Positions 11,770 through 24,224 of a DNA stretch of 64,000 nucleotides are shown here, one piece after another. A program made the translations under genes and the position numbers. The notes beneath the pieces are model-generated. The model worked only from the letters and a program-made list of their open reading frames with translations. It was not told the DNA's origin and ran no database searches. The stretch comes from Lentinus brumalis. Its lineage: Eukaryota > Basidiomycota > Agaricomycetes > Polyporales > Polyporaceae. The number at the start of each line of letters is the position of its first letter. Position 1 is the first letter of the stretch. Location of the stretch: contig MARA01000014.1 in NCBI GenBank assembly GCA_001792895.1, forward strand, positions 186,001 through 250,000, in the 5' to 3' direction.

Positions 11770-14700
11770 ATGTCCTCCTGGAAGGATGTCCCAGCATCGG
11801 GCGGCTTGCCTCCATACCGATTGTTCACAGGAGATCTCGAGAAGCCGTCGCTCGATGACAGACAATACCGTATGGTCGAACTTCAGAACGGTGTGCGTGC
11901 TGTGCTGGTCCACGATCCGGAGGCAGACAAGTCAGCAGCGTGCCTCGCGGTGGCGGTCGGCCATATGCATGATCCGGTACGCATGTTTCCATTCTACATC
12001 CCGCCGTTGATTGACGACTACCTTGCTCGCATCGCGGGATAGATCGATGCCCCGGGTATGGCTCACTTTTGTGAACATATGATCAGCAAGGTCGAGTACC
12101 ACTTCCTTGCGGATGTGTTTTCGTTCTAGACTCAGTTCGTGGAGCAATGTCTCCTTCCGTGGGGTCTTGCATGTGCAAATGCATCGCCGCCATCATGGTC
12201 CTGCCAGATCTGTGGCAGGCGTTGGAATACTGCTCGTCTGTTTGGTGAGGAGGACATATGGCGGAGCAGCCGCGCAAACACAACAGTCCAAGCGTCTGGC
12301 CTCGATCGTGCGCGCAGAAATTGACAGAATGACATTGGATCATTTTTGCGTTGAGCCGCTTGCTGATGCCGGATGTGTTCAGGGCTCCGAACCGTATCCT
12401 GAGGAGGAGGACTTCGAGTCGGTGAGTGTATCGAGTCAGACACTACTACAGTTGCAATAATGTGACATTCGCCATTCGCAGTTCATTTCCGCCCATGGCG
12501 GTGGTAGAAACGCAGCTACTGGTCCGATGATCACCTACTATTGGTTCTCGATTAACTCCAGCCTTGAGGGTGGTCTCTCTCGTCTCGCGGCTTTCTTCCA
12601 CTCGCCCCTCTTCACGGAGTCCTTGACTGCCCGTGAGATCAATGCCGTGGACTCGGAGTTCAAGCGCAACCTGCAGAACGACGTCAGACGGATCATGCAG
12701 CTCACTAAGGAGCAGAGCATCATTGATCATCCTTGGCGCAAGTTCGGTACCGGCAACTACGTCAGCCTGTCAGCCTTCGGTCGCAAAGGGGAAGATGACG
12801 ACGAAGCGACAGTTATGAGGGAAACGCGGAGGAGACTTGAAGAATGGTGGCGAGAACAGTATTGTGGGTCGAGGATGGGGCTCGCTGTAATCGGCAAAGG
12901 TAGGTACCTTTGTACATCACGACATGCCCGTCAATCCCTCCTCACTCATGCTACAGAGTCCCTTGATGATCTCGCGTCTATGACCATCCCATCGTTTTCC
13001 AAGATTGCCAATCATGGCCTCGAGCCACGCCCAGCAGTCAAAGAGCCGTCTTGGGGCCCGGAGCAACAGGGAGTCGGTATTGTTCAAATCTAAATATTTG
13101 TATCTCAAGCCTAATCATTCATTACATCGTAGGTGTTGATCTTCGTTCAGACGGTGAAGGAATACCATGCGTTTTCTGTCCAGTTCGAGCTGCCAGATCT
13201 ACGCGATAACTACGACTCGAAGCCCACATCCTTCCTGGCGCACTTCCTCGGGCATGAAGGACGCGGGAGCATCTGTGCGTACCTGAAGAGAAGAGGTTGG
13301 CTGCTCGACCTCTCTGCGGGTGACTCTGGAGAACCCCGCGCCGTCCATTTGTTCAAAATTGAAGGGACTCTGACCCTCGAGGGATATCGTGAGCAACCAA
13401 TCCATCTTCAGGCTGACGTCAGAGTTCAAACCCTAAGACACTCGTTACAGTCCACTACGAGTCGGTACTCAAAGTCGTTTTCGACTATATCTCTCTCCTC
13501 TGTCAGTCTTTCCCATTGGAGCCATACCACTACGACGAGGTGTCGACAATGGCTCGAACGCGCTTCACTTTCAGGGAGAAAGCACAGCCACATACGTACG
13601 CCACGACTCTTGCAAGCTCGTTCACAGAGCCGTACCCACCGGAGTGGCTCATCAGCGGAGCTTCCCTGTATCGCAAGTACGATGAAAGCATCGTTCGACA
13701 GCTACTCGAGGCGTTTGTCCCCGAGCGTGCAAGGGTCCTCTTGATGGCGAAGAACCATTCCGAGGAAGTGATAGGCAACGACCCACAGTGGTTAACAGAG
13801 AAGTGGTACGGCACGCAGTACCTCGTGCGCAAGCTCGACGATGCTCTCCTGAAACACGTGAGTCGGTCGCGCACGGTGACACGCAAATGCGCTTATCCTT
13901 CGTCTAGCTGCGCGATCATCAGACAGACGCAGAGTTATTCCTACCCGCACCGAATCCCTACATCCCGACAAATCTTTCTGTCGACAAGTCAGATATAGAA
14001 CAGGTGTGTCGCGGTGTTGCGTGCGAGTGCGCCACCGTGCTTCTGATAAAATGTGTTAGCCCGCCAAATATCCGATCCTGGTCAAGCGAACAGAGCGTGC
14101 GCAGCTGTGGCACAAGAAGGACGACCAGTTTTGGGTACCCAAGGCTCGTGTACGCATGGTGATCAAGAAGTACGCCTTTGGGCCTTTCGACCTCGCTCGT
14201 CGTTCTCAGTCTCACCACCTCCCGCCTCTCTCCAGCCCGCTAGCGTATGCAACAGCAAGACATGCCATGATGACGAGGTGCATATTCTCTTTGACTGTCA
14301 AGTCGACATGCTCATAGGCGACCCATCAGGTTGTTCGTCAATCTGGTCGAGGACGCTCTGGCGGAAGTCACCTACGACGCCGACCTGGCTGGACTGTCAT
14401 ATTCCGTGTCCAACGATGATGATGGCATCGTACTTTCTGTCGGAGGCTACAACGACAAGCTCGACGTGCTATTGCGGACGGTGCTCGAGAAGCTGCGCGA
14501 TCTCGAAGTGGCACCAGACAGGCTGAAAGTGATCGCAGAGAAGGTCGGACAGCTTAATTCAGCCGCTGCCGCAGTACCGCTACTCATGCCCAGTACAGGT
14601 TGAGCGCGACTACAGCAACTACTACATGGGCCAGCCCTCGAACCTCTCAGAGGCATTCGGCCAGTGGCTACTGATGCCGCTGATCTGGGCCCCTGCAGAC

Positions 14701-15776
14701 AAATTGACCGAACTTCCTCGTACGTATATATCGACATAGCTTTGCTTGAGGTGGACTCACGCCGAGCTAAGGAATCTCCGAGAGCGATATCCAACGCCAT
14801 CGCGATGACCTGTTTGCTAAGGTGTTCATGGAGATTTTGGTGGCCGGCAACATCACTGAAGACGTGAGTGGCCTGTTGTCTGTCGGGGTTACACCATGGT
14901 TCAGTTTGTCAATATAGCGGTCACTAGCGATCCTTGCCATGGCCGAAGAGATACTCCAGCCTCGTTCTCTGCTTCCGAACGAGATACCGACATCTCGTTC
15001 ACTCCTGCTACAACCAGGTCAGTCCCCTTATTGACATATATGATGAGCTCTCGTCCCAACGCTCCAACCAGGCTCCAACTATGTCTGGCGAAAGCTCCAC
15101 GAGAACCCCAAGGAGGTCAACAGCAGCCTCACCTACTACTGCCAGTTCGGCGAGTCTTCGAGCACTCGACTGCGTGCTCTGGCCGCACTCATTCAACGCA
15201 TCATCCGCGAACCCTGCTTCACCATCCTGCGAACCAAGGAACAGCTCGGGTAGGCCACTTGCCCTTAGCTCTACACTTGCCACAAGATTGACCACAGCGG
15301 CCTCTAGCTACGTGGTAGGTGCACTCACCTGGTCCATCAACAGCAGCACGATCGGTCTCAGGATCAAGGTCCAAAGTACCCGCGCGCCATGGTTCGTGGA
15401 GCAGCGCGTCGAGGCCTTCCTCGAGACATTCGGAGAGCGCCTCTCGTCTATGCCAGCCAGCGAGTTCGAGTCGCACAAGGAGGGGCTCGTCATGAGGCTG
15501 CTCGAGCGTGTCAAGAACCTCAGCGAGGAGACCACGCGGTTCTGGACTCGCATCAGGGCGGGCCACTACGATTTCCTCCGGCGTGAGTTCGCTCAGTCGA
15601 CATCCTTCCGCAATGACTAGATAGGCTAACGGACATCCTCAGATGAGACTGACGCCGCGACCGTCCGCGCCCTCACGCTCTCCGAAGTCATCGAGGCGTA
15701 CAACACCTTCCTCCGCCCGTCGACGGGCGCGCAGACGCGGAAGAAGCTGTCCGTGCAGCTGTTCTCCAGCAACTGA
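11770..15776 (+). CDS. M16 metallopeptidase, insulin-degrading enzyme / Ste23 type
   Basis: Seventeen exons join in frame to 950 residues: 11770-11976, 12043-12090, 12383-12421, 12482-12899, 12957-13072, 13133-13388, 13451-13857, 13908-14003, 14060-14169, 14236-14277, 14330-14543, 14599-14719, 14772-14863, 14918-15017, 15072-15249, 15308-15582 and 15643-15776. The inverted zinc motif HFCEH gives His77, Glu80 and His81; Glu157 in NAVDSE matches the third zinc ligand, with IDE-like spacing. Later IDE landmarks include GKESLDDL, GHEGRGS, EKWYGTQY, ADLAGLSY, GGYNDK and the C-terminal FTILRTKEQLGYVV and RVEAFL. The family degrades medium-sized peptides inside a closed chamber; yeast Ste23 also trims the a-factor precursor. 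Zinc ligands are intact, so activity is likely. Three introns use weak GTCG donors, and intron 2 is unusually long (292 bases), right after the active-site exon. Confidence 0.88.
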
Positions 15777-17462
15777 ACGACACTCCCGAGCAGGCTGCGA
15801 ATGTGCAAGTCGTTGAGGACGAACGGACCTTCAAGGCTAGCTTGGGTTGCGCTCCGGCGGCTGTCCCGGTAGTGTCTGAAGCATTCGGGCGGTACACACA
15901 TGGCCAACCGTCCGCTAGGTTGTGACAGCTTTGGCAAGTCGACCGCATGGCCACTAGCACTGTGATCGTATCAGGCAGAGAGATGTACAGTGGTTACTTA
16001 TCACGGCGCAGATATAGTTCATGCGACGTCTAGTTTGGTTCGTCCATTGCTTTCATCCAGCGGTACTGACGGCCGCTTTCCGACGGCGACTATCTACTCG
16101 CCTCACCATCTCCGATGTCATCTATCGGCCACAGATCCCGGGAGTTGAAGGTAAGAAGTAGGGCACGGGGTGGGCTGTCATAACACTGCCATGATCAGCG
16201 AGACAGCAGGTTGCCACGAGCGTGGACAGTGTGCTGGCTGCGTGAGAGGAACGCCGGGCTTGTGGCGACCGCGACTTCCGCGCAGTTTGAGTAGTCTGAC
16301 CCAATCGTCCTGCGCCTCGTGCTTGAGAAGGACCCCAAATCGCAAGAGGCATGCAGGGTGCGAGCGCGGAACGCCAACGATTTCCGCACGCCCCGGGTCC
16401 GAGGAGGCTGGACCTTCCCCGGCTGATACTGGGGCGGCAGCAAAATCGAGAATCCGGGGATATGTGCGCGGGTGACTTCAGCTTCGATCGGGGGACTCGG
16501 GCTGTCGTCCGACATGAACGTCAGTGCCCAGACACATACAGACTTCGCGTGAGGCCCACCACGAAGGCGCAGAGGAAAGTTCAACAGCCCTGAGGTCTTC
16601 CCTTGACGACACCGGTCGCGCCACTGCCAGATGCGCCCAAGAATTGAGCCCGAACTTCGGTGACCCGCCTGCGCCAGGACGTCAGGTCCGGTGCTAGGCG
16701 AACCGCTGGTGGAATGTCAAGGGCGTCCACCTGAACTCTGTGGAACAAAGGCCGAGCGGCGAGAGCTACGATGAGAATTTGTCAATGATGAGCGCAAAGA
16801 ATACAAGAAGGGAGGAGCGCTACGTACGGAGGCAGTTCATGCCAACTACGTGGTCGCGAGTGCGGGACACGACAGGAGCCCGGTGTACATAGCAACCAGT
16901 CACTTCATGTCTTCCTCGAATTGAGTCTGACAGGCTTCAAATTCGGAGGTCGATAGAGTAGTTTGCAACCTGGTATGGTATGGCGTTTGCCTAGAACCAC
17001 ATGGGCGGTAGCAACTGATCGTTTCGATCGTGCTCTTGAGCTGACAGCTGCTGCGCTGTACTTACCGGGGAAACCGGAGATGGCGGTTCTTGATGTGGAG
17101 GGTATGGGGGAGAGAGGCTGCATACTGTATAGGGTATATCTCCCATCGGTCGAGCCGTGGCAAGGTGTCTTCAGGCAACCTGGCATCCGTCGCGTCTAAG
17201 TAAGTGAACCAATAAAACATTATGAAGGCTGTCAGAGTACGGTGTCCATGCAAAAGAAAGTCAACCAGCCAACAACATATGCGACTGAAGCGTAGACATA
17301 GCGTCATGATCAGATGTCCGGGGTGTCCATGATTAGAATCCATGAGAAGGCCGCACCACACAACGTCCACCCTGCCTCATACCGAACCCTCCGTGTCCCA
17401 CACTCTAGCATCAACCCGACCCGACCAAACCCAACCAGCAGGCCACGATTGCATAGAGTCGT
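15777..17462. other. Intergenic; no gene recognised
   Basis: The region lies between convergent genes. Short frames on both strands (for example 16195-16584 minus and 16905-17186 minus) show no domain and no plausible intron structure. I see nothing in it that I can name. Confidence 0.45.
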
Positions 17463-18082
17463 TTAACGGAGTGCTTGTCGGATGAGGGAGTAGCCGGATA
17501 GGAACATAACGACGACGGTGACCGTGAGACTGACGAAGGCGGGATGTGTTGCAAAATCGGACCATGCACCGTTACACGTTGGACATGTCCAGCCTGGTAC
17601 ACGAATCATAAGCACTCTAGACAGGTTCGGATTTGAAATGAACAGCACGTACTCTGCAGAGGCGTGTAGGGTTGCGGTGTGTAGAGCGCGAACTGGAGCG
17701 CCGAGTTCTCCTGCAGCAGACCAGGCGAGCGCGCCGCTCCCGGCCCTCGGTCATCCCAGATATGCAGCACGTAGCTGCCAGGTGCAAGGGGAAGATTTGG
17801 ATTCGCCTGCTGGTACCCCCAGAGGTCCCATTTGACCTCCGTCGCGGTCCCGGGGATGACGCCGTCCGTGGGTCCGACAGGGTAGGTGTTGCCGTTCTCG
17901 CCAACGGCGTGGACGGTGAGGTGAGTTGGTTGGACAAGAACGTCTGTGAAGTTCCACCCGATGGTTACGGTGTTTGACGGTGCGATTTTGAAGTAGGAGG
18001 TCGCAGTCTGCGGAGGCTTCGTGATGGTCAGGCTGCCTGCCGGCGCCGTCTGTGGGATGCCAGACGAGGAGCTACTAGACAT
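17463..18082 (-). CDS. DUF7137-type surface protein with C-terminal membrane anchor
   Basis: Two exons on the minus strand, 18082-17653 and 17593-17463, are joined by a 59-base intron. The core reads PAGSLTITKPPQTATSYFKI, then GWNFTDV, GNTYPVGPTDGVIPGTAT, YVLHIWDDRGPGA and FALYTPQPYTPL. This is the pattern I associate with the fungal DUF7137 family of Ig-like extracellular domains. The second exon adds WTCPTC and a membrane helix of about 20 residues (VSLTVTVVVMFLSGYSL) close to the end. The stated start is the first ATG in frame. Upstream, the same frame stays open and encodes a strongly hydrophobic run (LVLLSALVVALALALVVALV), exactly where a signal peptide belongs, but no ATG precedes it before an in-frame stop near 18197. 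The true start is therefore probably upstream, through an unseen exon, a non-ATG start or a sequence error. The function is unknown; the cell surface is inferred. Confidence 0.75.
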
Positions 18083-19034
18083 GACGAGGGCGACAACGAG
18101 GGCAAGGGCAAGGGCAACGACGAGTGCGGAGAGGAGAACGAGGGATAGATCGTCGTCGTCGTCGGCAACTGTGTGCTCGGTCGAGGCTCTGGCTCAGGCT
18201 GAGGCTCTGCGTCGCAGGGCTGGTCACGCCGTGTAACGGCGTTAGCGGTCACGTCGGCCGGTCACATAGCCAGCGCGCCAGCGCCGCAACTTCAGCTTGA
18301 CCCCCTCCTACAGCCCCCTGCACGATCTATGTACTGCAAGCAGACCGCGATGTCGGCGGTCGGATTTCCTGCCGTTACGTCTGTCTTTTTGGATTGCATG
18401 TTTTTCTTGCTGTGCCTGGCTTTGCTCTGACTCCGAAACCCCGACAAGACATGATACTTTCACGGCTCGACTGTGATCACACTTCAGCATCAATCTCGAG
18501 CGACTGTCGAGTTGCTGCCTGGCTGCCGGAAGGTTGTCGCTGACTGTCAGCATGCAGGCCGCCTAGTGAAAAGTGAGACATGGCGGACTGCTGTTTGAGG
18601 CCAACTCTGAACTCACTGGCTGAAGCTTTTCTTGACTTCTACAGGCGGTCTCGGCGAACGAACCTGTGCCGGAGACTTCGCAAACCCACGCTGCCACACG
18701 CTGCTTCTTGGGGACGCTCGACACGCGCCCTCCCTCGCAGCTTGTGGGCAACCCACACTGTCGGATCGTGGGTGATTTCATGTGGTGATTTTCCTTCAAC
18801 GCCAGGTCCGTCAACCTGTGTCCATCAAACGTCCGCACGACGGAGCTTGTGTGCACAGGATGATCAGCCACCTTAGCCGTTGCCCCGGACTGCCGACAAC
18901 GAGCCAGGCTTCATATACCTGAAACATATCGGCGCCCAACTTTACGTCCACCCTCCACCTTATACCCTCTCTGCTTTTGTTCCCTTTTCTTATACCCTTT
19001 TCTTCTCCTGTGCATCGTCGCCGCTCCTTTTATT
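18083..19034. other. Divergent intergenic region
   Basis: It separates the DUF7137 gene (minus) and the Ser/Pro-rich gene (plus). Bases 18083-18196 probably include unassigned 5' coding sequence of the DUF7137 gene. A strongly C/T-rich stretch at about 18950-19030 is the likely 5' leader of the gene at 19035. Confidence 0.5.
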
Positions 19035-20512
19035 ATGGCTCTTGCTCAGCCCACTGCCACCGCTCTTGCTGAAGTCATGCCACAGTCTTCAAACAGAAAC
19101 CACTCTGACCTTGACTGCCGTATCGTCGTCTCTACGGAACCCCATGCTATGACAAGCCATCGAGATGCCCTCGTGTACTCGCCAAAGTCGTCACCACTTT
19201 CTCCGGCAGAAAGCGACGACGATACGCCGTTGAGTCCCATCACCTTTGGGCGGAACGATGAGTACGAAAGGAGGAGATTGTCATACTTTCCACCTGCACC
19301 TCGTCCTTCCTCCTCCCCGTCCACACCCGTTAGCCCTCAGAGTCTGTCTCCCGTGTCCCCGGTGATCTTCACGCAGTTCAACTTGAGCACTCCATCCCTC
19401 ATCTCCCGACCATCACCCGTGTTCCCTACTGCCGGCACCCAGTCTCTTGCACTTCGCCTCAAACGCCCTCTTCCGCCCCTTCCGAAGGTTGACATAGATG
19501 ACAGTACGACAACGGAGACCAGATCACGTCATGAGCTTGCCCCGCGATACGGCGGAATGCGTCCTTCCCCATCAAGTAGCGACGGCCGCGACAGCGACAG
19601 CGGCGTGAACTTCTCCCCGCAGGTTCTTTGCAGTCGCCCGCGACACCCCTTTCCAGTGCGTCGAGCACTTCACTGAATACAACCGCTTCGTTAGAGTCCG
19701 ACGGGAGTTCTGAGGCTGTGGAAGCGTTTCCTGCGGACTCAAAACCTCGCATTTCACCTCTCACCATCCCACCGCGCTCACAATCGCACCCTCTCCTCCA
19801 GAGCAAGATGCCTCCCATCGGCCAGCCCATCATCAGTCCGTACATCTCTGTGACCCCCGCGTCCCCCACACCTCACCAGCGATTTCCCTCTATCACCGTG
19901 CCAGTGCGGCAGAAAAAGCGGTCGGCATCCCCGACTTCGATCGTCCTCCCTTCGCCGTCTGACGACGCACGCCCTCATGAGTTCGAACTCGAGCGCATAC
20001 GCACGAAGGACCTGCCGCAGGAGCCCCCTCGTGCGTTGTCACCTTCTCCGTCGCTCACACCCTCCGTCTCGTCATCAAAGAGCTTTGCACAGTCGGGGAA
20101 GGCGACCCTGAAGCGCATCGCATCGAAGACGCGTCTCTTCGGCCGCCGCACGCTCTCCTCCGCGTCCGAGCCAACGTGGAGCGACGGCGACGAGGACGAA
20201 ACCGTTGTCGGCCATAGCTCTGTCTCAATGGATGACAGAATGCTGCGCCCCGGGCAGCGCTCCGGGTCTCCCAGCACCCTGGGCTCGCACGAGTTGAGCT
20301 CTCACCAGAAGTCCATCGACGACATGAGCATGCGCTCTGCTGGCTCCGGCTATGGCTCCAGCTATGGCACCCCCGAGCTTCGCGCCGCGCGCCGTGTCGA
20401 GATTGTGCAGGTCACGCAGACCCCTGAAGGCGAGGTATGGGAGCCTCTCGAGGTTCACGACGTTATCCCCAAATTGCGGGAGCTCAAGGTGTCGACAAAA
20501 ATCAGGATATGA
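19035..20512 (+). CDS. Ser/Pro-rich disordered protein with conserved C-terminus, one frame break
   Basis: The reading frame from the ATG at 19035 runs to about 19618. The protein then continues in another frame from about 19619 to the stop at 20512. One extra C in the CCCC run at 19615-19618 restores one frame of 492 residues and gives a smooth NFSPAGSLQSPATPLSS junction. A 62-base intron (19561-19622) with a poor GTCCTT donor also restores the frame and is the alternative. Most of the protein is Ser/Pro/Thr-rich with many SP and TP sites (KSSPLSPAES, RPLPPLPK), suggesting phosphoregulation and disorder. The C-terminal 80 residues look conserved: DGDEDETVVG, GTPELRAARRVEIVQVT, EVWEPLEVHDVIPKLRELK. 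I recognise this only as a fungal protein of unknown function. A C/T-rich leader precedes the start. Confidence 0.7.
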
Positions 20513-22142
20513 TCCCGCGATTGTCTCCATGTCGGGCCTCGACCTTTCAAGCCTCGGGCCAAGGACTGCTCACTGGGCGGTTTTTGCGGGGGACAGTGGG
20601 GCGCGCAGAACGGCCTTATCACGAACCGGGAAGGACCACGAGGCGTCATTGCCGCATCGTTGAATCCCAACTCTATCCTTCCATCACTCCTACTCACTGG
20701 ACGATGTGAACGTTGTTGTACAACAGCATCCATGTTTCTTGTCCCGCCCCACGCCCTCACGCAACCCATCACCTGTTGTTGCCACCACTATCGTTATTGC
20801 GCTTCCTCCCCACCGCTTGTTTCCCTCCTCGCTCCTTGACTCGCCTGACATGAGTCCGTTCGCACTCTGATTCTGCACCGCGTTCTCGTCATCATGCCTC
20901 TATCATGCTTATGACCCATCCTTTACATATATCATATACATACTCACGACGGACAGCTGGGCTTCAGCTGCTTCTGTAATCCCGGTAAATTTGGACGACG
21001 TGCCTCCATGGACCATTGTACATTCTGTAGTCTCGCATCCCATCTCTCTCAGGGACTTTCACTGCATCTGGACCCCGAACACAGTTTGTTACACGATATT
21101 TTAGTATTCTACTACTTCTCTCTCTGAGTACTCTCGGTTCGAGCCCGAACTTCGACCATACTTCCACATCTCGACGTCCACATTAAAGCCGTCACGATCT
21201 CCCGAGCGCACTGTCGGGCGCGTGTGCGAAAGATATATGAAGCCTGTAGAAGCAAGCTAAAGCGTGTTGGTCGTCAAGATGTCCTGCCGCCTCCTGCCAT
21301 ATGACTCCTTGGTTTCCGACGTTCATTCGCGAACTCCACCCACGCCGTCATGCCTCTCCCAGTGATATATGAACCTTGTCGGAATCAGGACATCCACACA
21401 ATACGAGCTTCTCAGCATCTGTGGACCTGATGTCGTGATGTCGTGATGTATACTTTGATCTGTACTACTTAGTACATGTGCGAAGGACCGAGTTTTCGAT
21501 TACTTATGAGCGCCAAGTGCTGGGTTAATGCAAAGTACGTACTGGAAGAACGTTTGCTGGCTGATTGCATGGCCTGGAGATTATAGTATACTGAAAATTT
21601 CCCGGCCTCACCAGATGCCAGTGGTTAATTTCAAGTTCCCGGGATTGTGGCCACCGAGGAGCGTCGCTTACCGGATCGGGCGACGGGCGTTGAGTAGGTA
21701 AAAGTCCTCTGCGATCGCCTCTGGTCGCCTCCAGCCCCTCGTGGCTTTCCGCGGGCCTCCCATCTTGAAGTTCTTCCCTTGCAGTGAAGGGCCTCTCTAT
21801 ATTAGCTGCCTTGGGCATAGTGCGTCGCCCCCGACCGCCTCTTCTCCGAGGTTTGACAGGTATTCTGGGAAGTTTTGGTCTGCTGACACTCATCAGCACT
21901 TCGCCCGGGCCCGGCCCCAGCACAATTCACCTACAGCGATTTGCCTCGGCGGGCAGCGTCGGCTGAGACACGCTCATATTGGGTACGCTGCCTAGAGCAC
22001 GACGCCTTTGGCAGCCGTCACGGCAGCCGTGCGAAGCCTTGGTCTGCTGACGAGCATTGAGACCAGACCTGCAATATCGGCTCCGATAACGCACAAGACC
22101 GAAGGACAGGCCACCGACGTCGACGAACCTTGGATACTGACC
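20513..22142. other. Intergenic; no gene recognised
   Basis: About 1.6 kb without a protein-like frame, somewhat richer in AT than its neighbours. It carries a short direct repeat (gatgtcgt units) at 21429-21449. Nothing else could be named. Confidence 0.45.
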
Positions 22143-24224
22143 ATGTTCTCGTATCTTGCCCACCGCCAAGCATGGTAGCTACTCTCCTGTTTGCCACGTC
22201 ACACAGATCTGACGGCCTTGGTCTCATCACAGCGCCACGAAACGGAAGGAACGTGAGGACCGCATTCGCAGTCTTCCACCCCAGTTTCACGCCCCTATCT
22301 CCGCCGAAGAGCGACGGCTCCTCGCAAGGCCAGCCTCGGAGGTCATCTCGAGCGTGCAAGCGGGCTCTCTGTCGCCTTCGGAAGTCCTCGTAGCGTACAG
22401 CAAGAAGGCGCTCAAGGCGCACGCCGCGACGAACTGCCTGACAGAAGTGCTGATCGCGAAAGCTGAAGGATGGGCGAAGACGTGCAACACCGCTGGCCCT
22501 CTGGCGGGCATGCCGGTCAGCCTCAAGGACACGGTCGGAGTCGAGGGCGAGGACTCGTGCATCGGTTACTCTGCATGGGTCGGGAAGCCGATGCGGAAGG
22601 ATTCCGCACTCATCAGGCTCCTGAAGGATGCTGGTGCGGTTCCTTTTGTCAAGACAAACGTGCCGATTACGCTGCTGTCGTTCGAGTCTGCGAACGACGT
22701 GTTTGGAAGATCCACCAATCCGCACGGCAAGGATTACTCCCCTGGGGGCTCAACCGGCGGAGAAGCTGCCCTTCTCGCGTACGGCGGGTCTCGTCTAGGC
22801 ATCGGTACAGATGTTGCTGGATCTGTTCGTGCACCAGCGTGAGTCTGTCTGACCCTTATCGGCGCGCTTGCTGTTACTGAAGTCGTGTCTCGCGTCGTAG
22901 GCATTTTTCGGGGGTGTACACGATCAAGGCATCGATGCATAGGTTCCTGAAGTCCGGGAATGCGACCAGTATGCCCGGGCAAGAGGGCATCCCAGCAGTG
23001 TACTCCCCTATGACACGCACGCTGGAGGATCTGGAGACCTTTTGGCGGGCGATCATGAGCATGAAGCCCTGGGAGTATGACCACTCGGTGAGCCATGTTC
23101 CTGGCTTTCGAAAGCATAGCTTGTCATTGACGTGATGGTTGATGTTTAATTCAGGTCTTACCTATCCCCTGGCGAGAGATCGACCTTGCATCTGGCAAAC
23201 CGATACGTTGGGGAGTACTCTGGGACGATGGTCAGTAACTCCTTTCGCTGGAGTGTACCTTCATATACGTCACGCTAAACATACCGATGGTGCAGGTGTC
23301 GTTGCGCCGTCACCGGCTTGCAAGCGTGCATTGGAGATAGTGGTGTCAGAGCTGACATCCCGTGGGCATGAAGTTGTTGTGATGTACGTCTCAATTCTCA
23401 TGACTCGGTGCCTGAGGCTATCTCATATTCTGACAATGTCCGTAGAGAGCCTCCTAGTCCTTATGAGGGCCTAAAGCTTGGTTCTCAGCTACTAATGGCC
23501 GAAGCGGGTGTGTACCAAGTCCACTTCCCGAAGCTGCTCCTGACGCTGCTGTCCTCAGGAAAGGTGTCCACTCGCCCTATTCGCTGGGGAGAGTCGAACG
23601 ATCCTGGCGTATATGAAGCTCGCATCATGTTCGCCATGCCACGATTCGTGAAGCGTCTCTATGCATGGTACCTCCGCCACATCAAGCGTGATGAGACTTA
23701 CGCAGGCCTCGTCGAAAACTGGTCTGAGAAGACCGTCGAGGAATACTTGGGCCTCATCGCTGAACGAGAAGGCTATCGCGAGCGATGGTTCCATAAGCTG
23801 CACGACGACGCCTTTGACTTCATCCTGACCGTCCCGAACGCGCTCCCTGCGACGCCCCACGGAGGGATGAAGACCGGGTTCAAAGCATGCGGATATACCT
23901 TCCTGTGGAATATCGTGCGTCGTCTCGTTGTGACGACTGCTTGAAACTTGACATCTCCTATAGCTGGACTATACCGCGGGTGTTCTGCCGGTGACGCACG
24001 TCGACAAGGCCCTGGACGGACTCGATAAGTTCGCCCCAAGGAACACCATTGAGCGCGACATGTACAAGATGTACGACGCAACCAAGATGCACGGACTACC
24101 TGTTGGCGTACAAGTTGTCGGCAAGCGGCTTGAAGAGGAGAAGGTCTTGGAAGGCATGAAGCTGATTGAGAGCCTGCTGAAAGATGCGGGGAAGGCGTAT
24201 ACCCTGTTGGACCCCGTTGACTGA
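22143..24224 (+). CDS. Amidase-signature family enzyme (fungal FAAH/acetamidase type)
   Basis: Eight exons are read: 22143-22174, 22233-22838, 22901-23087, 23155-23230, 23296-23383, 23446-23507, 23559-23914 and 23964-24224, giving 555 residues. The first exon (MFSYLAHRQA) joins to TKRKEREDRIRSLPPQ, the usual N-terminus of fungal members. The catalytic triad is complete: Lys109 in VSLKDTV, cis-Ser184 in GGSTGGEAAL and Ser208 in GTDVAGSVR. The spacings of 75 and 24 residues equal those of mammalian FAAH. C-terminal landmarks are NALPATPHGGMKTGFK, YTAGVLPVTHVD and HGLPVGVQVVGKRLEEE. The enzyme should hydrolyse carboxylic amides to acid and ammonia or amine; the substrate cannot be read from sequence. 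No membrane segment or signal peptide is visible, so a cytosolic place is likely. Confidence 0.92.

Noticed and set aside
12091..12382. Reading through intron 2 of the M16 gene as coding
   Set aside because: The frame following the active-site exon reaches a stop at 12127-12129. Removing the segment aligns HM-ISK-GSEPYP with the family without a gap.
19594..19622. 29-base intron to explain the frame change in the Ser/Pro-rich gene
   Set aside because: Shorter than any intron seen here and too short for normal splicing; a lost C or the 62-base intron is more reasonable.
21126..21155. T-arm-like ggttcgagcccgaac, possible tRNA
   Set aside because: The stem does not pair fully, and no acceptor, D or anticodon arm can be built around it.
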